64,000 nucleotides of DNA from VXYL01 sp965208525 (GTDB lineage: Bacteria > Pseudomonadota > Gammaproteobacteria > Pseudomonadales > Azotimanducaceae). The stretch covers positions 310,001 through 374,000 of the forward strand of contig OZ242340.1 of NCBI GenBank assembly GCA_965208525.1. Direction: 5' to 3'. Of this stretch, positions 25,087 through 33,281 are shown in pieces. Positions within the stretch are counted from its first letter, which is position 1, and every line of letters begins with the position of its first letter. Both the position numbers and the translations under genes were made by a program. The notes below the pieces were generated by a model. That model saw only the letters and a program-made list of their open reading frames with translations, was not told where the DNA came from and made no database searches.

Positions 25087-25704
25087 CTATGAGCCTTCGA
25101 GGACCTTGGTGACGTCGGTGGTGAAGTCGGGAAGGAGGGCGGAGGTCGCGATGTCGCCGGGGTGGAACTCGCCGTGTTCGGCGTAGGCATCGCGGGTGAG
25201 GGTCAGGACGGTGATTGCGGCGGCCTGGGGGTCGACGATCCAGTACTCCGGGATGCCGGCTTCGGCGTAGTCGGCGCGTTTGGTGATGTAGTCGCGGTCG
25301 GGGTCGTCGGGGCCGACTACTTCGACTACTAGGTCGGCGCCGGACCAGTAGCGGTTGTCGCGACGTTCGTCAGCTTCGTGCAGAAGAAGGAGTACGTCCG
25401 GCTCGCGGAACCTTGCTGCCCCCACGCGGACTCGGTGTGGAGCAACCGATATCACACCGTGGCGTGGCGCCAAGAACGCATCGAGCAAGCGGAACAGGCG
25501 CAACAGCACCATCTGTTGTTCGTGGGTGGGCGTCGATAGTTCTTCAATACGTCCATCCGCGAACTCCACCAACCGAGAGCAATGGTCCGTGAGCCAAAGA
25601 TAACCGCCCACGTTCCAGCATCCTTGCGGGGGGCGAATGTCAAGCAGTAGGCCGTCGGCCTCGTCTTGGGTGGTTTGCAGGTGCTCATGGACGAACTGTC
25701 GCAT
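25087..25704 (-). CDS. Uma2 family nuclease-like protein, copy 3
   Basis: 205 residues from ATG 25704. The Uma2 motifs are present: FREPDVLLLL, ADLVVEVVGPDD, a YITKRADYAEAGIPEYW helix and a WIVDPQ end. It is more divergent from the two copies near 14-16 kb than they are from each other, and it lacks their C-terminal coil. It sits between gspM and gspG on the minus strand, downstream of gspG by 17 bp, so it could be transcribed with gspG. No link to secretion is expected from the family. Confidence 0.85.
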   Translation of the reverse strand: MRQFVHEHLQTTQDEADGLLLDIRPPQGCWNVGGYLWLTDHCSRLVEFADGRIEELSTPTHEQQMVLLRLFRLLDAFLAPRHGVISVAPHRVRVGAARFREPDVLLLLHEADERRDNRYWSGADLVVEVVGPDDPDRDYITKRADYAEAGIPEYWIVDPQAAAITVLTLTRDAYAEHGEFHPGDIATSALLPDFTTDVTKVLEGS

Positions 25705-25721
25705 GTTGGATGGGATGCGTG

Positions 25722-26222
25722 TTACGAGGCCGCTCCACCGCCTTGTTCCGGGACATAGCCAATGTCGGCGTTGTCGCCCTCGCCGCCTTCGGCTTGGTCG
25801 GCGCCTAGGGAGTACAGGACGAAGCCTTGCAGGTTCTCGACCGGGCTCTCGTAGCGGTAGGGAGTGCGCCAGGGGTCGGCGGGGAGTTCGTCGTCTAGGT
25901 ACGGGCCACGCCAGTAGTCGGCGACTTCCGGGGGAGGTGACATGAGCGCGGCCAGGCCCTCGGTGGTGGTGGGGTAGCGACCTACGTCGAGGCGGAATGC
26001 TTGCAGCCCGGAACGGAGGCTCTTCACCTGCACCTCGGCGGCGCGGACATTGGCTTGATCCACTTGGCCCATGATCCGCGGGGCGACGAGGCCGGCGATG
26101 AGCACGAGGATGACCAGCACGACCATGACCTCGATCAAGGTGAACCCGGCGGACGGGGAGCGGCTTCGGCCGGATCGAAATGTCACTGGCAGAGCGGCGG
26201 AGGGTTGGTGAAACGTCTGCAT
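25722..26222 (-). CDS. gspG: Type II secretion major pseudopilin GspG
   Basis: 166 residues. The prepilin signal ends SAG with cleavage after Gly26, then FTLIEVMVVLVILVLIAGLVAP. The family-typical YPTTTEGLAALM and DPWRTPYRY segments follow, and the C-terminus carries the Asp/Gly-rich calcium-loop region (SLGADQAEGGEGDNADIG). It is the main subunit of the pseudopilus. The leader of 26 residues is longer than usual. It lies downstream of gspF and gspE in the same direction, separated from gspF by a repeat-filled gap. Confidence 0.95.
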   Translation of the reverse strand: MQTFHQPSAALPVTFRSGRSRSPSAGFTLIEVMVVLVILVLIAGLVAPRIMGQVDQANVRAAEVQVKSLRSGLQAFRLDVGRYPTTTEGLAALMSPPPEVADYWRGPYLDDELPADPWRTPYRYESPVENLQGFVLYSLGADQAEGGEGDNADIGYVPEQGGGAAS

Positions 26223-26285
26223 GTTCAGCCCGCACCGTGGGTGGCATTGCTGGCGGTAGTTTAGCGCCGTTGTGGCAGGCGTAGG

Positions 26286-26475
26286 CCGGCTTGTTGGTGG
26301 CGTTGTTCGAGGCTGGCGCTTTGTTGGCGTTGGTCTGGAGCGAGGGTTGCGGTGGCCTCGGCCGGCGCCGCTGCGTGCGTGCCTTCGGCACGCTTGGAGG
26401 GCGGGACGCCCTCCGTCCAGAGAGGCCCTGCATCGCAGGGGCTGTTGGTTCGGTGCTTGCCGGCGGGCCCGGAGT
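26286..26475. repeat. Long interspersed repeat element between gspF and gspG
   Basis: About 190 bp starting near CCGGCTTGTTGGTGGCGTTG, through TGCGTGCGTGCCTTCGGCACG and the GGAGGGCGGGACGCCCTCC palindrome, to GCAGGGGCTGTTG. Close copies occur at 59191-59370 and twice at 61640-61985, and a shorter version is in the gspK leader. Confidence 0.85.
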
Positions 26476-26479
26476 GGTG

Positions 26480-27679
26480 TTAGAGCGCCACTTCGTTGAC
26501 GCTGGTGATGGCCAGCATGATGCCGATCATCACGAGGCCCAGGAAGCCGCCGATGAAGATGATGGCGAGCGGTTCGATCAGGGCCAGCACGCGCTTCATT
26601 CGGCGGGCGCTGTTTTCTTCGTAAAGGCGCGCCAGGGCTCTGGCCATCTCCGCGAGTTGGCCGGATTGTTCACCGACGCGGAGGAGGTTGTAGCCGGTGG
26701 GGGTTAGGGCGGCGCGACTCTCGAGCGCCTCGGAGAGGGCGACGCCGCCGCGCACGTCGCCGGCCACTTGGGTCAGCATGGTGCGACGGCGGCTGATGCG
26801 GACGCCGCGACCGGCGAGGTCGAGGGCGTCCATGAGTTCCACGCGGCTGCCGAGCATGGCGCCCATCACGGCAGCCCACTTGGCGGTGTCGAGTTCCGTG
26901 TACCACTGGCCGAGCACGGGAGCACTTGCGAGGATGTCCACGACCCGCTGACGGGCGGCTGGGCGCTGCAGGACGATCGCGGCCGCAACAAGGCCGGCCA
27001 CGAGCGCGAGGCCGAGCCAGGCGCCGTTGTCGTTCATCCACAGGCCCGTTGAGAGCACGACATCGGCCAAGAGCGGAAGATCGGGGTGGTCGGTCAGGAT
27101 GTCTGCAAACTGCGGCACCACGAACATGAACACGACCAAGATGGCGGCGGTGCCGCCGGCGACCAGAATCGCGGGATAGGTGAGCGCGCCGCGCATGTCG
27201 GAGGCGACGCGTTCGTCGTAGTCCATCTGCTGCACTGCCTCGCGCAGAGATTCGGCCAGTGTGCCGCTGAGTTCCCCGGCCTCGACGAGGTGGAAGACGT
27301 AGTCCGGCAGGTTCAGGTCGCTCGCGCGCAAGGCGCCGAGGAAGTTCTGGCCGCGCAGGAGTTCGCGACCGATGGCCTCGAAACCGGCGACGAGCTGCGG
27401 GTGGTAGCTGCCGCGGCTCTGGGCCGTCACGGCATCGCTGAGAGCCACGCCGGATTCGAGCAGCGTTGCGAGTTCGCCGAAGGCGACGACCAGGTCGCGG
27501 GCGCGCAGGCGGCGACGGATGGCGAAGCTGCCGGCGGTGGACTTGGCCTCGGCGACTTCCATGACGGTGTGGCCGTCGGCGACCAGCGTTCGGGCAAGTT
27601 CCTCAGGCGAGGCGGCGTCGGCCTCGCCGTTTACGGTTTGGCCGTCGGGGGCGATGGACTTGTAGGTGAGCGTTGGCAT
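26480..27679 (-). CDS. gspF: Type II secretion inner-membrane platform protein GspF
   Basis: 399 residues, normal length. Two T2SSF domains are visible. The first contains FAIRRRLRARDLVVAFGELATLLESGVALSDAV and LRGQNFLGAL, and the second contains LDTAKWAAVMGAMLGSRVELMDAL. Three membrane helices lie near 170-190, 220-240 and 370-395. It forms the polytopic core of the assembly platform and contacts GspE. ATG 27679 lies one base from a 123-bp tandem repeat and has no clear ribosome-binding site. Confidence 0.94.
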   Translation of the reverse strand: MPTLTYKSIAPDGQTVNGEADAASPEELARTLVADGHTVMEVAEAKSTAGSFAIRRRLRARDLVVAFGELATLLESGVALSDAVTAQSRGSYHPQLVAGFEAIGRELLRGQNFLGALRASDLNLPDYVFHLVEAGELSGTLAESLREAVQQMDYDERVASDMRGALTYPAILVAGGTAAILVVFMFVVPQFADILTDHPDLPLLADVVLSTGLWMNDNGAWLGLALVAGLVAAAIVLQRPAARQRVVDILASAPVLGQWYTELDTAKWAAVMGAMLGSRVELMDALDLAGRGVRISRRRTMLTQVAGDVRGGVALSEALESRAALTPTGYNLLRVGEQSGQLAEMARALARLYEENSARRMKRVLALIEPLAIIFIGGFLGLVMIGIMLAITSVNEVAL

Positions 27680-27680
27680 G

Positions 27681-27921
27681 TCTCGGTGGATTATCCATCA
27701 AGCCGGAGCCCGCGCCCTATAGCCCCGTCCACGCGCACGACTGTGCGACATTGCCTGCTAGGGTGCGTGGGACGAATTGGGTGTGTGGCGGGATCGCTCG
27801 ACTTGTCTCGGTGGATTATCCATCAAGCCGGGGCACGCGCCCTATAGGCCCGTCCATGCGCACGACTGTGCGACATTGCCTGCTAGGTGCGTGGGACGAA
27901 TTGGGTGTGTGGCGGGATCGC
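27681..27921. repeat. 123-bp tandem repeat upstream of gspF
   Basis: Two copies at 27681-27803 and 27804-27921 begin TCTCGGTGGATTATCCATCAAG and end GTGTGTGGCGGGATCGCT. The last part resembles the ends of the repeats downstream of mazF. The array fills the space just before the gspF start codon. Confidence 0.88.
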
Positions 27922-27952
27922 TGGATCGCTCGAGCCGCGTCATAGCCGGAGC

Positions 27953-28135
27953 CCGCGCCCTGCGGGCGCGTTCGAGGGCGAGACGCCTCGCTCCATTGAC
28001 GCGACCTCGGACTTGGTGACAGGCCCTCGGAGGGAAGGCATTCTGCCTTCCCTGGCGCCGAAGGCGCATCCTTGGCAATTAGAACGCCGCCAGCACGCCT
28101 AACGGCGTGCAGGGAAGGCAGAATGCCTTCCCTCC
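27953..28135. repeat. Palindromic repeats between gspF and gspE
   Basis: A GCGCCC-TGCG-GGCGC hairpin with a GAGGGCGAGACGCCTC palindrome (27953-27992), and two GGAAGGCATTCTGCCTTCC-family palindromes with GC-rich side hairpins (about 28030-28070 and 28092-28133). The two latter are in opposite orientation. No gene is seen in 27680-28148. Confidence 0.8.
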
Positions 28136-28148
28136 AAAGGCCCGTCCG

Positions 28149-29924
28149 TCACTCATCCACGAGGGAGAGTCGGGTGACCTCCTCTGCCGTCGTGACGCCG
28201 CGGGAGGCCTTGATCAGGCCGTCTTGGGCCAGGGTGCGACAGCCGTTGGCACGGGCGTGGCGCTTGAGGTCGTTCAGGGTGGCACCGGCGACGATCATGT
28301 CGCGCAGTTCCGCCGACATGGGGGCGAGTTCGTAGATGCCGGTGCGGCCCCGGAAGCCTGTGTGCTGACAGTGGTCGCAGCCTGGCGCGTGCACCCATTC
28401 GTTGCCGACAAGATCGGCCGGGAGCGCGGCGAGCTGGTCGTCGAGATGCGACGGCGCCGGCACGGGTTCCGCGCAATGCTTGCACACCCGCCGCACCAGG
28501 CGCTGTGCCTGCACGCCGCGCACCGGGGCGGCGACCAGGAACGGCTCCACGCCCATGTCGATCAGGCGCGTGAAGCTGGCGATGGCGTCGTTGGTGTGGA
28601 CGGTGGAGAGCACGACGTGGCCGGTGAGGGCGGAGCGGATGGCGATTTCGGCGGTTTCGAGGTCGCGAATCTCGCCAATCATGATGACGTCCGGGTCGTG
28701 GCGCAGGATGGCGCGCAGGGCCCTTGCGAACGTGTAGCCAATCTCGGCGTGGGTCTGGATCTGGATGATGCCCGGCATCTGGTATTCCACCGGGTCTTCG
28801 ACGGTGATGATCTTCTTCACGCCGTCGTCCGCCTCCTGCAAGGCGGCGGCAAGGGTGGTGGACTTGCCGGAGCCGGTGGGGCCGGTGACCAGGACAATGC
28901 CGTTGGTGGCCTGGAACCAGCTTCGGAACATGGCGAGGTGGTCCGCTTCCATGCCGAGGTTGCCGAGAATGAGTTCCTCGCGTTCCTTGGCGAGCATCCT
29001 GAGCACGATGGATTCGCCCAGGGCACAGGGCACGGTGGAGACGCGGATGTCCATCTCGCGGCCGGAGATGCGGCGGCTGATGCGGCCGTCCTGGGGCAGG
29101 CGCCGCTCGGCGATGTCGATGCCGGCGATGAGCTTGATGCGGGAGGCTACCGCCGGGAAGCGGTCGAGCGGTTGGGTGAGGCGGGTGTGGAGCACGCCGT
29201 CCACCCGCATGCGCACGACGAAGCTCTCTTCGGCGGGTTCGACGTGGATGTCGGAGGCGTCAATGTCCACAGCCTGCGCGAGCAGGTTGTTGACGAGCTC
29301 GATGATGGGCGCCTCTTCGGCCATCTCCCGAAGCTGGCGCGCCACGTCGCCGCTGAAGAGCCCCTCCATCGCCCGTTCCTTGCGCACGGCTTCGACGAGG
29401 CGGTCGATGTGGTGGTTGGCGGCGACGTGAAAGGCCAACGTCTCGGTCGGGTAGAAGTGGGTGAGCACTTCCATCAGGGCACGGTCGCTGGCATCACGGG
29501 CCAGGCAGCAGAGGGGGCCGGTGGGTTCGCCGTCGCCGTCTTCGGCCTCGATTTCGGTGGCCTCGTCATCGCCGCTTCGCCACATCAGCACGGCGTGGTC
29601 CAGGAACCAGTCGAGCTTGATGGGGGATGCGTCCATGAAGCGATAGAGGCTTAAGGGTTCTGGCAGGTCTTCGGCATCGCGCACCCAGGTTGCGCCAAGC
29701 TGGTCGGCGACGACACCGAGCAGGGCATCTTCCGACAGCGCGCCGGTGCGCACGAGGAGGGGGCCCAGTCGACCGCCGACGGTGCGTTGGATCTCAAGCG
29801 CCCGCGCGACGTCCTGCTCGGTGACATGGCCGGCCTGGGCCAGCATCTCGCCGAGACGCCGCTCGGAAACAGACCATGCCGGCTGTTCGGGTGTCACGTT
29901 GGCTTTCTGCGGGTTCGGATGCAT
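28149..29924 (-). CDS. gspE: Type II secretion ATPase GspE
   Basis: 591 residues. An N-terminal MshEN-like domain (about 20-175, LGEMLAQAGHVTEQDVARAL) precedes the ATPase: Walker A GPTGSGKS (348-355), Asp box VEDPVEYQMPG, Walker B IMIGEIRD (414-421) and the His box region TGHVVLSTVHTNDA. Four cysteines in CKHC and CDHC (about 481, 484, 516, 519) form the usual zinc site of GspE and PilB-type ATPases. It powers pseudopilus assembly. As the first gene of an E-F-G series on the minus strand with all other gsp genes nearby, GspE is preferred over PilB. Confidence 0.94.
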   Translation of the reverse strand: MHPNPQKANVTPEQPAWSVSERRLGEMLAQAGHVTEQDVARALEIQRTVGGRLGPLLVRTGALSEDALLGVVADQLGATWVRDAEDLPEPLSLYRFMDASPIKLDWFLDHAVLMWRSGDDEATEIEAEDGDGEPTGPLCCLARDASDRALMEVLTHFYPTETLAFHVAANHHIDRLVEAVRKERAMEGLFSGDVARQLREMAEEAPIIELVNNLLAQAVDIDASDIHVEPAEESFVVRMRVDGVLHTRLTQPLDRFPAVASRIKLIAGIDIAERRLPQDGRISRRISGREMDIRVSTVPCALGESIVLRMLAKEREELILGNLGMEADHLAMFRSWFQATNGIVLVTGPTGSGKSTTLAAALQEADDGVKKIITVEDPVEYQMPGIIQIQTHAEIGYTFARALRAILRHDPDVIMIGEIRDLETAEIAIRSALTGHVVLSTVHTNDAIASFTRLIDMGVEPFLVAAPVRGVQAQRLVRRVCKHCAEPVPAPSHLDDQLAALPADLVGNEWVHAPGCDHCQHTGFRGRTGIYELAPMSAELRDMIVAGATLNDLKRHARANGCRTLAQDGLIKASRGVTTAEEVTRLSLVDE

Positions 29925-29957
29925 CAGACTTTGCCGAGGCCCTGCGCCTAGAGCATC

Positions 29958-31349
29958 TTACATCGCCCGCACATAGCGAAGCGTGTCGTCCAAGGCGCGC
30001 TCAAGGCTGGTGAAGAGTTCGTCCACCTCGTTCTCGCTGATGACGAGGGGTGGGCAGAGCGCCAGCACGTCGCCCAAGGCGCGGGTGACCAGGCCGTGTT
30101 CCAGCGCACGGGTCATGCAGTGGGCACCGACGCCGGCAGAGGCTTCGAAGGGCTTGGCGGTGACCTTGTCGGCCACCAGTTCCACGGCGCCGATGAGCCC
30201 GACGCCTCGGGTATCGCCTACCAAGGGGTGATCGGCCAAGGCGCTGAGCCGGGCCTGGAAGGATTCGCCCACTTTGGCGGCGTGGGCGAAGATCTCACGT
30301 TCCTCCATGATTTCGAGGTTGCGCAAGGCCACGGCGGCACACACCGGGTGGCCGGAATAGGTGAAGCCGTGGGCGAAGTTGCCGACTTCCGGGCTCGCGT
30401 CCACCATGGCTTCGTAGATGAACTCCGGAATGATGACGCCGCTCAAGGGCAGGTAGGCCGACGAGACCGCCTTGGCGATGGTCATGGTGGTCGGACGGAT
30501 GTCCAGGGCCTCTGCCCCGAACGCCTTGCCGGTGCGGCCGAAGCCGCAGATGACCTCGTCGTCGATGAAGAAGATGCCGTGCCGGTCCAGCACGGCCTGG
30601 ATCTTCGGGTAGTAGTCGGCCGGCGGCACGATCACTCCGCCGACGCCCATCACCGGCTCGGCGATGAAGGCGGCGACGGTGTCGGGGCCCTCGCTCTCGA
30701 TCAGCGCTTCGAGGGAATCCGCCATGCGGGTGGTGAACTCTCCCTCGGACTCCCCCTCTTGCCGCTCGCGGTAGTAGTGCGGGAAGTCGGTGTGCAGCAC
30801 GTTCGGCAGCGGCAGGTCGAACTGGGCGTGGAACGGCGGCAGGCCCGTGAGGCTGCCGCTCGCCACGGTGACGCCGTGGTAGCCGCCGCGCCGGGCAATG
30901 ATCTTCTTGCGTTCCGGCTTGCCGATGAGGTTGTGGTAGTACCACATCAGCTTCACCTGGGTGTCGTTGGCGTCGGAGCCCGAGAGGCCAAAGAACACCC
31001 GCCCCGACTCGATCGGCACCATCGATTTGATCTTCTCGGCCAGCAGCACGCTCGGCTCGTTCGTGCGGGCGGCGAAGAGCTGCGAATAGGCGAGTTTCTT
31101 CATCTGTTCCTCGGCGACGCGAGCGAGCTCCTCCTCGCCGTAGCCAAGCGCCGTGCACCACAGGCCCGCCATGCCTTCGAGGTATTGCTTGCCCTTGTTG
31201 TCCCACACGTACACGCCCTTGGCGTGGGTCTGCACCAGCGGCCCCTCGCGGTGCAGTTGCCCGAGATTCGTGGCGGGGTGCAGAAGATGCGCGAGATCGC
31301 GGGCCTCGATGGAGTCCGGCGCGAATTCGTTGTGCAGTGCTTGGCTCAC
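29958..31349 (-). CDS. Class III PLP-dependent aminotransferase
   Basis: 463 residues from GTG 31349, which has AAAGGAAG upstream. The fold is that of omega-amino-acid:pyruvate or diamine:pyruvate transaminases. It has GLSGSDANDTQVK, the cofactor aspartate in FIDDEVICGFGRTG (Asp264), PLP-binding Lys293 in IAKAVSSAYLPLSG, and NFAHGFTYSGHPV near the C-terminal domain. The amino donor cannot be read from sequence. It lies 94 bp downstream of alanine racemase in the same direction. Since such enzymes often use pyruvate and release alanine, a link in alanine metabolism is possible. Confidence 0.9.
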   Translation of the reverse strand: MSQALHNEFAPDSIEARDLAHLLHPATNLGQLHREGPLVQTHAKGVYVWDNKGKQYLEGMAGLWCTALGYGEEELARVAEEQMKKLAYSQLFAARTNEPSVLLAEKIKSMVPIESGRVFFGLSGSDANDTQVKLMWYYHNLIGKPERKKIIARRGGYHGVTVASGSLTGLPPFHAQFDLPLPNVLHTDFPHYYRERQEGESEGEFTTRMADSLEALIESEGPDTVAAFIAEPVMGVGGVIVPPADYYPKIQAVLDRHGIFFIDDEVICGFGRTGKAFGAEALDIRPTTMTIAKAVSSAYLPLSGVIIPEFIYEAMVDASPEVGNFAHGFTYSGHPVCAAVALRNLEIMEEREIFAHAAKVGESFQARLSALADHPLVGDTRGVGLIGAVELVADKVTAKPFEASAGVGAHCMTRALEHGLVTRALGDVLALCPPLVISENEVDELFTSLERALDDTLRYVRAM

Positions 31350-31443
31350 GGTGCTTCCTTTGGTGGGGGTGCGCGCGCGCCCTAGCGGGCGCGCCGTTGC
31401 CGGTTTCGCCGACGAAACCGCGTATTTTGCCGGAAAGGGACGC

Positions 31444-32562
31444 CTAGGGGGCGAGCTTGGCACCCTTTCCATTCTGAGGCGACCGGAGATAGCGGCGCTC
31501 GACGCGGGGGCCGATTCGCACCAGCAGTTCGTAGGGGATTGTGCCCGCGAGGGAGGCGGCTTCGTCCAGGGAGACGTTGCGGCCGAAGAGTTCGGCGCGC
31601 TCGCCAGCGCGGAGGGTCTCGGCGATGGACGTGGCGTCGATGGTGAGGGTGTCCATGGAGATGCGGCCCAAGATGGGGAGGCGGTGGCCGCGGCAGGCGA
31701 CGGTACCGCGGCCGCCGAGGGTGCGGGGAATGCCGTCGGCGTAGCCCGCGGCGATGACGGCCAGCGTCGAGGCTCGCGTGAGGGTGTGGGTGGCGCCGTA
31801 GCCGATGGTTTCGCCCCCTGTGGCGTGGCGTATGGAGAGGATTGGGGCGTTTAGGGTCGCCACCGGGGTTACCGGGCTTGGCTGATCTGTCAGCGGGTTG
31901 CCGCCGTAGAGGCCGATGCCGAGGCGGGCGATGTCGCGGCCTTGGCTGGCGCCGGCGAGGTTGCCGGTGCAGGCGGCGGCGGAGTTGGCGAAGCTTGTGG
32001 GGATGCCTTGGAACATCTCGGCGATGCGTTCGCAGCGCGCCCGCTGGACGGCGTTGAGGGGATGGTCCGGAGTGTCGGCGCAGGCGAGGTGCGACATGAC
32101 CACGGCGATTTCGAAGCCTTGGAATGTCGCTCCGTCGACGGATTCGAACGGAAAGCCGAGGCGGTTCATGCCGGTGTCGATGTGGATGGCGGCGGGGCGG
32201 TGGCGGTGGCGCTTCCAGAGCTCGAGTTGGTGCGGGTCGTTTAGCGTGGGCGTGAGACCGGCGCTTGCCATTTTGGCGGCGGTGGCGGCGTCGGTGGGGC
32301 CAGACAGGACATGGATTTCGCAGGAGGTCGCGCGAGGAAGAATGTCGCGAAGCGCCTCGCCTTCCGGCAGCGTGGCGACAAAGAAGCGGCGGCAGCCGAG
32401 GGAGGCCAGAGCGTGCGCGACGGGTTCCACGCCTAGACCGTAGGCGTTGGCCTTTACGACGGCCCCGGATTCCGCGCAACCGGCGTGGGCGGCGGCGGTT
32501 TGGAGGGTGCGCCAGTTGGTCGCTAGGGCACCGAGATCGACGGTCAGGCGGGGGAATGACAT
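31444..32562 (-). CDS. alr: Alanine racemase
   Basis: 372 residues, normal for the family. PLP-binding Lys37 is in AVVKANAYGLG. The second catalytic base Tyr274 is in AAGYADGIPR. The TIM-barrel strands HIDTGMNRLGF and RLGIGLYGG and the C-terminal ILGRISMD strand are all present. It interconverts L- and D-alanine for peptidoglycan. It is upstream of the aminotransferase on the same strand. Confidence 0.95.
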   Translation of the reverse strand: MSFPRLTVDLGALATNWRTLQTAAAHAGCAESGAVVKANAYGLGVEPVAHALASLGCRRFFVATLPEGEALRDILPRATSCEIHVLSGPTDAATAAKMASAGLTPTLNDPHQLELWKRHRHRPAAIHIDTGMNRLGFPFESVDGATFQGFEIAVVMSHLACADTPDHPLNAVQRARCERIAEMFQGIPTSFANSAAACTGNLAGASQGRDIARLGIGLYGGNPLTDQPSPVTPVATLNAPILSIRHATGGETIGYGATHTLTRASTLAVIAAGYADGIPRTLGGRGTVACRGHRLPILGRISMDTLTIDATSIAETLRAGERAELFGRNVSLDEAASLAGTIPYELLVRIGPRVERRYLRSPQNGKGAKLAP

Positions 32563-32594
32563 GGGGTATCGGTGGTGCTGGTCATTGCATGGAA

Positions 32595-32822
32595 CGCGCC
32601 TGGCGGCGCGCGGAGGGCGGGACGCCCTCCCTCCAATGGCAGGGCCTCGGCGTGACCGGAGGACCTTCGGTGCGAGGGGGCCTCATTGCATGTCACGCGC
32701 CTGGCGGCGCGCGAAGGGCGAGACGCCCTCCCTCCAATGGCAGGGCCTCGGCGACCGGAGGACCTTCGTTGGGAGGGCCCTCGGAGGGAGGGCGTCTCGC
32801 CCTCCATCATGCGCCGCCGGGC
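32595..32822. repeat. Cluster of three palindromic repeats
   Basis: Three copies of GGAGGGCGGGACGCCCTCC-type palindromes with GGCGCG side hairpins lie at about 32597-32634, 32697-32735 and 32783-32822, the last inverted. Between them a CAATGGCAGGGCCTCGGCG sequence is duplicated. There is no gene in 32563-32867. Confidence 0.8.
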
Positions 32823-32867
32823 GCGCTTTATTCTGTGGGTCTGATTGCTGCCGGGCGCTCAGGGCTA

Positions 32868-33251
32868 TCACTTGTCGGAGTTGGCACCGACCGGGCGGTG
32901 TTCGTGGCCGGGGCCGGGGGTTATGTGCAGGAGGGTTGTGGGTTCCAGCATCTCTAGGCGGTGCCATTCGCCCTTGGGGACGATGCAGGCTTCGCCGGTG
33001 GCGAGGGGAAGCGGTTCAGGGTCGGAGTCGCTGATCACTTGGACGCGGCCGGAGATGACGTAGAGGAGTTCGTCGCCGTCTGGGTGCATTTCGCCGCCGT
33101 GGGGCGGCGCGTGGGTCATGTGGACGATTCCGGCGGTGAGACCGTCGATGCGTTCCGGTGGGCCGGGCCTCTGCTCCGCTGGCTGGATCGAGCGGTCGGG
33201 TGGGAAATGGAAGGCGAAGCGGGTGGGGTCGATTGGTTTGATTTTGGGCAT
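32868..33251 (-). CDS. Cupin-domain protein
   Basis: About 127 residues from ATG 33251 (TTG 33266 is possible). Double-stranded beta-helix signatures are visible. Motif 1 is close to HMTHAPPHGGEMHPDGDELLYVISG, offering His and Glu metal ligands. Motif 2 is GEACIVPKGEWHRLEM. Small cupins of this type bind a divalent metal and may be enzymes or sensors; the substrate cannot be told. It is 30 bp upstream of... the next minus-strand gene (CaiB-type, 33282) ends just before it, so it may be the last gene of that unit. Confidence 0.82.
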   Translation of the reverse strand: MPKIKPIDPTRFAFHFPPDRSIQPAEQRPGPPERIDGLTAGIVHMTHAPPHGGEMHPDGDELLYVISGRVQVISDSDPEPLPLATGEACIVPKGEWHRLEMLEPTTLLHITPGPGHEHRPVGANSDK

Positions 33252-33281
33252 TGATGGGTTCCGCAAGCCGTTCCGGGCGGG

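Noticed and set aside
25087..26433. 448-residue minus-strand frame
   Set aside because: Only its C-terminal 205 residues are a Uma2 protein; the upstream part is antisense-frame readthrough over gspG.
28107..29654. 515-residue plus-strand frame
   Set aside because: Antisense to gspE, which has complete ATPase motifs.
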